Positions 45,501-47,306 of a stretch of DNA of 47,306 nt are shown piece after piece. Under the pieces are notes generated by a model, which was given only the letters and a program-made list of their open reading frames with translations, was not told where the DNA came from and ran no database searches. Every line of letters begins with the position of its first letter. Within the stretch, counting starts at the first letter, position 1. Source of the stretch: Mucilaginibacter sp. (GTDB taxonomy: Bacteria > Bacteroidota > Bacteroidia > Sphingobacteriales > Sphingobacteriaceae); the NCBI GenBank assembly GCA_028288305.1, contig JAQBOA010000077.1:1-47306 (forward strand), read 5' to 3'. Position numbers and translations under genes: made by a program.

Positions 45501-46715
45501 CCGTTGCAGATTGTAGGAGATCAATTGCGGCTGAAGCAGGTGTTGATTAACCTGATAAGCAATGCCATGAAGTTTACGGAACGGGGCGAAGTTTGTATCG
45601 GTATCGATTTGCAAAAAACAATGCCCGACGGGGCACTTGAATTGAGATTTAATGTAAGGGATACCGGGATCGGCATACCCGAAGATAAATTAAACAGGCT
45701 GTTCAAAGCTTTCTCCCAGGTTGATTCTTCAACAACCCGTAAATATGGCGGTACTGGTCTGGGTCTGGCCATCTCCGAAAAACTGGTGAAATTAATGGGG
45801 GGCGAGTTCAGCGTGCAAAGCGAAATCGACCATGGTTCCACGTTTTCATTTACCGTAAGAACTGTTGCCGGAACCAAAGTGAACCAGCCGTACACTTACT
45901 ATAACATGGCCGACCAGGAAGGTAAGAAGATACTGGTTGTAGATGATAATATAACAAATCTCACCATCTTAAAACATCAGTTTGAATATTGGAAACTAAA
46001 ACCTGTACTGGCGGATTCCGGTAAAAAGGCGCTGGAAATCTTATTGAAAGACGGCGCAATAGACCTTGTTATTACCGATATGCAAATGCCGGGGATGGAT
46101 GGCATGATGCTGGCAATGCTTATAAAAGAGCAATATCCAAATATTCCAATTATTCTGCTAAGCTCCGTTGGTGAAGATTTTAAACATGAACTTCGTAAGC
46201 GGTTTGTTTCTATCATGACCAAGCCTATTAAACAGCATATATTAAGTAAACAAATTCTTAATGCCTTGAAACGACATGCTCCGGCTCAGGAAGAAAGGGT
46301 TATCAAGAATAAGCTTTCAACTGATTTTGGTGAAAACTTTCCTTTCGACATATTGATAGCAGAAGATAACCAGATGAACCAACATGTGATTATGCATATT
46401 TTGAATAAAATGGGCTATCAGCCACACATGGTTAATAACGGACAGGAGGCTGTTGAAGCAGCGAACCAAAAGGATTATGGCATAATTTTAATGGACATGC
46501 AAATGCCTGTTATGGACGGACTGGAGGCAACCAGGATAATTCGGCAAACTGCTTTAAAACAGCCGGTAATTATCGCTCTTACCGCCAACGCAATGGCAGA
46601 CGACGAAGAAACCTGTTTGAAAGCCGGAATGGATGATTATATCTGCAAACCGGTTAAACTGGAAGAGCTAATGAATAAGCTTGAAAAATGGCATGCCGCC
46701 GTCGTTGAAAAATAA
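42561..46715 (+). CDS. Propeller hybrid two-component kinase with two receivers
   Basis: A 1384-residue inner membrane sensor. A signal peptide (ending near LSQ, residue 22) is followed by about 14 propeller repeats of the form G-N-L-W-[IV]-[GA]-T-x-x-G-G-[LI]-N (two seven-bladed propellers), a Y_Y_Y domain (about 735-800), one transmembrane helix (about 806-832), HisKA with H884 ([13 protein letters not shown]), an ATPase domain ([13 protein letters not shown]), and two receiver domains with D1173 ([10 protein letters not shown]) and D1312 ([10 protein letters not shown]). Unlike classical Bacteroidota HTCS proteins it has no AraC DNA-binding domain, so output must pass to another protein or stay within the phosphorelay. 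The sensed ligand is probably a glycan fragment (family inference), but no polysaccharide locus is next to it. Confidence 0.92.
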   Translation: MNIYKYYLLILLLFNSLASLSQNQSLKFEHIGIKEGLSQINITCIKQDKRGFIWIGTRNGLNKYDGYKFTIYKYDPRDSNTISNNFIQDIIEDKGGNLWIATLSGGINKYEVKHDRFTRYKHDNHNPNSISSNTVNKLELDNSGNLWIATQRGGLDFFDLKKNRFSHYVHSNDDINSISDNNVKTVFEDSKRNIWAGTLAGGLNRLNKKTNTFVRFEHDDANLQTISGNTISCIFEDKNHRIWAGTLGNGLNLFDPKKELFTRYTHNEKNETSVAGINILSLNEDDEGNLWVGAENGGVSILKKGTDKFYNYKHDEIDNNSLNGNSIYSICRDRLGNMWLGAFSGGINLFKRSTKSFNYYAHNDAPKSLSNNFVLGLYEDAGHNIWVGTDGGGLNKFDPQTGSFTHFKHNLLDKNSIAGNYVLVINQDQDGDLWVGTWADGISILNSKTHRYSYLKHDPANPNSLSGNNIYAITFTSDKKTWISSFNDGLNEYDKKTNTFKHFKFDVNDSQSLSSDMIFSIIEDKRKNLWIGTYDGGLDLLDRKTNKFTRFQHDENRNSISSNTVADIFEDHNGNLWLSTYAGLNLFDPQTHRFKIFTQKDGLPSDVIYSVKEDNNNKLWVSTNSGIAEYDPLTKTFRNFTTEDGLQGDEYKPHSALKAADGTLYFGGVNGFNSFTPGQILNSKGFSPLVLTALQLFNKTVQIARDRNDQSPLKEDISNTKSIRLSYDQSVITLEYAALDFTSADKKHYAYILDGFDKRWNDVGTRNTAFYTNLPPGKYEFKVKYQNSQGRWSPVVTSLQITIIPPFWLTWWFELLEALFVIGCTYALFRYRIERIKAQKRILEKLVKERTDSLEQMTANEHQSRIEADEANQAKSIFLATMSHEIRTPMNGVIGMASLLGETPLTEEQRMFTETITTCGETLINVINDILDFSKIESGNLELESVDFDLRHCVEDVLDIFGNKAAKVGLDLVYQIAQDVPLQIVGDQLRLKQVLINLISNAMKFTERGEVCIGIDLQKTMPDGALELRFNVRDTGIGIPEDKLNRLFKAFSQVDSSTTRKYGGTGLGLAISEKLVKLMGGEFSVQSEIDHGSTFSFTVRTVAGTKVNQPYTYYNMADQEGKKILVVDDNITNLTILKHQFEYWKLKPVLADSGKKALEILLKDGAIDLVITDMQMPGMDGMMLAMLIKEQYPNIPIILLSSVGEDFKHELRKRFVSIMTKPIKQHILSKQILNALKRHAPAQEERVIKNKLSTDFGENFPFDILIAEDNQMNQHVIMHILNKMGYQPHMVNNGQEAVEAANQKDYGIILMDMQMPVMDGLEATRIIRQTALKQPVIIALTANAMADDEETCLKAGMDDYICKPVKLEELMNKLEKWHAAVVEK

Positions 46716-46830
46716 AATGCAGAAATTATAGGCAGAAAGGGGAAAGCGGAAGGGTAATGAGCGGAAAATTAAATGAGTTGGAATAAGTTCGCCTCAACAA
46801 GCTGTTTAATACTTTTACTCCATCACAACA

Positions 46831-46943
46831 AAAGAATCCGCACAAAAGCGGGAAAAGCTCCTGTTATGGCTAACAAGTCGCAAAAGGGGCATTTCCTGGA
46901 AGTGCCTTATACAGCTGAGTATTTTTTCTACGGTGAAAAATAA
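46831..46943 (+). pseudogene. Truncated copy of the DUF3455 gene 3' end
   Basis: About 113 bases match the end of the DUF3455 gene (41852-41964) with about six differences, four of them at third codon positions. The reading frame and the stop codon are kept (RIRTKAGKAPV to EYFFYGEK), but there is no start, signal peptide or promoter. Similarity continues for about 40 bases past the stop. Confidence 0.85.
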
Positions 46944-47018
46944 TAGCCTGGTACCAACGCTTTAAAGTGGGAACACATAAATTTCCATGAGTCAGGCTAA
47001 AGACGTTTGAACTGGCGG

Positions 47019-47099
47019 TTATGAAGCCGCTAACTTTTTTAATATGTCCTCTTCCTCCTAATGCCCGGGCGAACAAATAACTTCTATTTCTTTAATCAT
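47019..47099 (-). pseudogene. Truncated copy of the FAD-enzyme gene 5' end
   Basis: Read on the minus strand it gives MIKEIEVICSPGH, a stop, EEEDILKKLAAS and a second stop. This follows the first 26 residues of the FAD enzyme (MIKEIEIVCLPGQ-QEDESILKKLAAS). The sequence before the start codon also matches for about 60 bases. It is more diverged than the DUF3455 fragment beside it. Confidence 0.85.
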
Positions 47100-47177
47100 A
47101 CACTTACCGGGTTTTTATCCGGGATAGGGCAAAGGAATAGAAAGTATTTATTATTAAAACAGCCATCAATTTGAGGA

Positions 47178-47306
47178 TCATAACCGCTTTACTTTAATAT
47201 TCTTAAGCCACACTTTTTGTCCATGATGCTGAAACATAATATGACCACTTGTAGATTTTGCAAAGTTAGGATTGCTTCTATATTTACTTTTACTTATTAA
47301 GTCATT
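47178..47306 (-). CDS. DUF1080 (3-keto-disaccharide hydrolase-like) protein, C-terminal end
   Basis: The last 43 codons of a gene that continues past the right edge of the window. The end SGHIMFQHHGQKVWLKNIKV is the typical C-terminal strand pair of DUF1080 domains (usually G-H-I-x-L-Q-x-H-G-x-x-V-x-F-x-N-I-x-I). DUF1080 proteins are beta-sandwich enzymes related to concanavalin-like glucanases, and several hydrolyse 3-keto-disaccharides in the periplasm. The stop codon is at 47178-47180. Only the end is visible, so signal peptide and active site cannot be judged. Confidence 0.75.
   Translation of the reverse strand, partial: NDLISKSKYRSNPNFAKSTSGHIMFQHHGQKVWLKNIKVKRL

Larger units (their letters stand above)
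46716..47177. other. Intergenic region built from copies of upstream genes
   Basis: Most of this 462-bp stretch is duplicated material: the 3' end of the DUF3455 gene with its downstream flank (46831-46982) and the 5' end of the FAD-enzyme gene with its upstream flank (about 47019-47160). The part from 46716 to 46820 shows no similarity I can see. Confidence 0.7.

Noticed and set aside
46870..47076. 68-codon minus-strand frame in the duplicated region
   Set aside because: It is a chance frame made from the antisense of the DUF3455 fragment and an off-frame reading of the FAD-gene fragment.
1..47306. CRISPR arrays, tRNA or rRNA genes, prophage
   Set aside because: No regularly spaced direct repeats of CRISPR size, no tRNA-like cloverleaf and no phage structural genes were noticed by eye; a dedicated scan was not possible.

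Overview
The window looks like a piece of chromosome from a Bacteroidota bacterium of the Sphingobacteriaceae type (Mucilaginibacter/Pedobacter-like). This is inferred from the low-GC DNA, the TonB-dependent receptors with an N-terminal carboxypeptidase-regulatory-like domain, the Cys-lipoproteins with short lipoboxes, a propeller-type hybrid histidine kinase, and intergenic palindromic repeats typical of this group. No rRNA, tRNA, CRISPR array, phage or intact transposon was seen.

Layout. (1) 1-3220: the end of a DoxX-like gene, a small HMA-like protein without metal-binding cysteines, and a sugar-acid pair (SDR dehydrogenase and IlvD/Edd dehydratase) separated by a perfect 28-bp inverted repeat. 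(2) 3330-8788: a 7TM sensor kinase, a secreted GH13 glycosidase and an APC permease. (3) 9153-18539: the most interesting block. It encodes a glycosyltransferase-like protein, an SpsF-type cytidylyltransferase, a split transketolase, a GSA-aminomutase-like aminotransferase, an SDR and a KdsC-phosphatase/NeuB-synthase fusion, followed by a fatty acid hydroxylase-type membrane enzyme and an SMR-type transporter. It reads as a pathway for an unusual CMP-activated ulosonic acid (inference). (4) 18750-25597: a TonB receptor, a beta-helix lipoprotein and a propeller-phosphoesterase lipoprotein, probably for scavenging a phosphorylated nutrient. (5) 26087-32567: a pepsin-like lipoprotein, a second TonB receptor, an ice-binding-like (DUF3494) lipoprotein and a DUF3175 gene with a decayed second copy. 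(6) 32700-41964: a MidA-type methyltransferase, DUF421, a PIG-L/GT4/six-hairpin glycosidase operon with an SDR after it, a CoA-binding protein, an overlapping FAD-enzyme/DinB pair and a DUF3455 protein. (7) 42561-47306: a 1384-residue propeller hybrid kinase flanked by truncated copies of the FAD and DUF3455 genes, then the C-terminal end of a DUF1080 gene cut by the window edge.

A recurring theme is intergenic repeats that run into coding ends. A hairpin covers the start codon of the second SDR, an AGTCT repeat supplies the C-terminal residues of the NeuB fusion, and a tandem triplication begins inside the 3' end of the hydroxylase gene. Several other palindromic elements occupy the spaces between operons. 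Domain names and residue roles come from recognised motifs read by eye; no database search was run.
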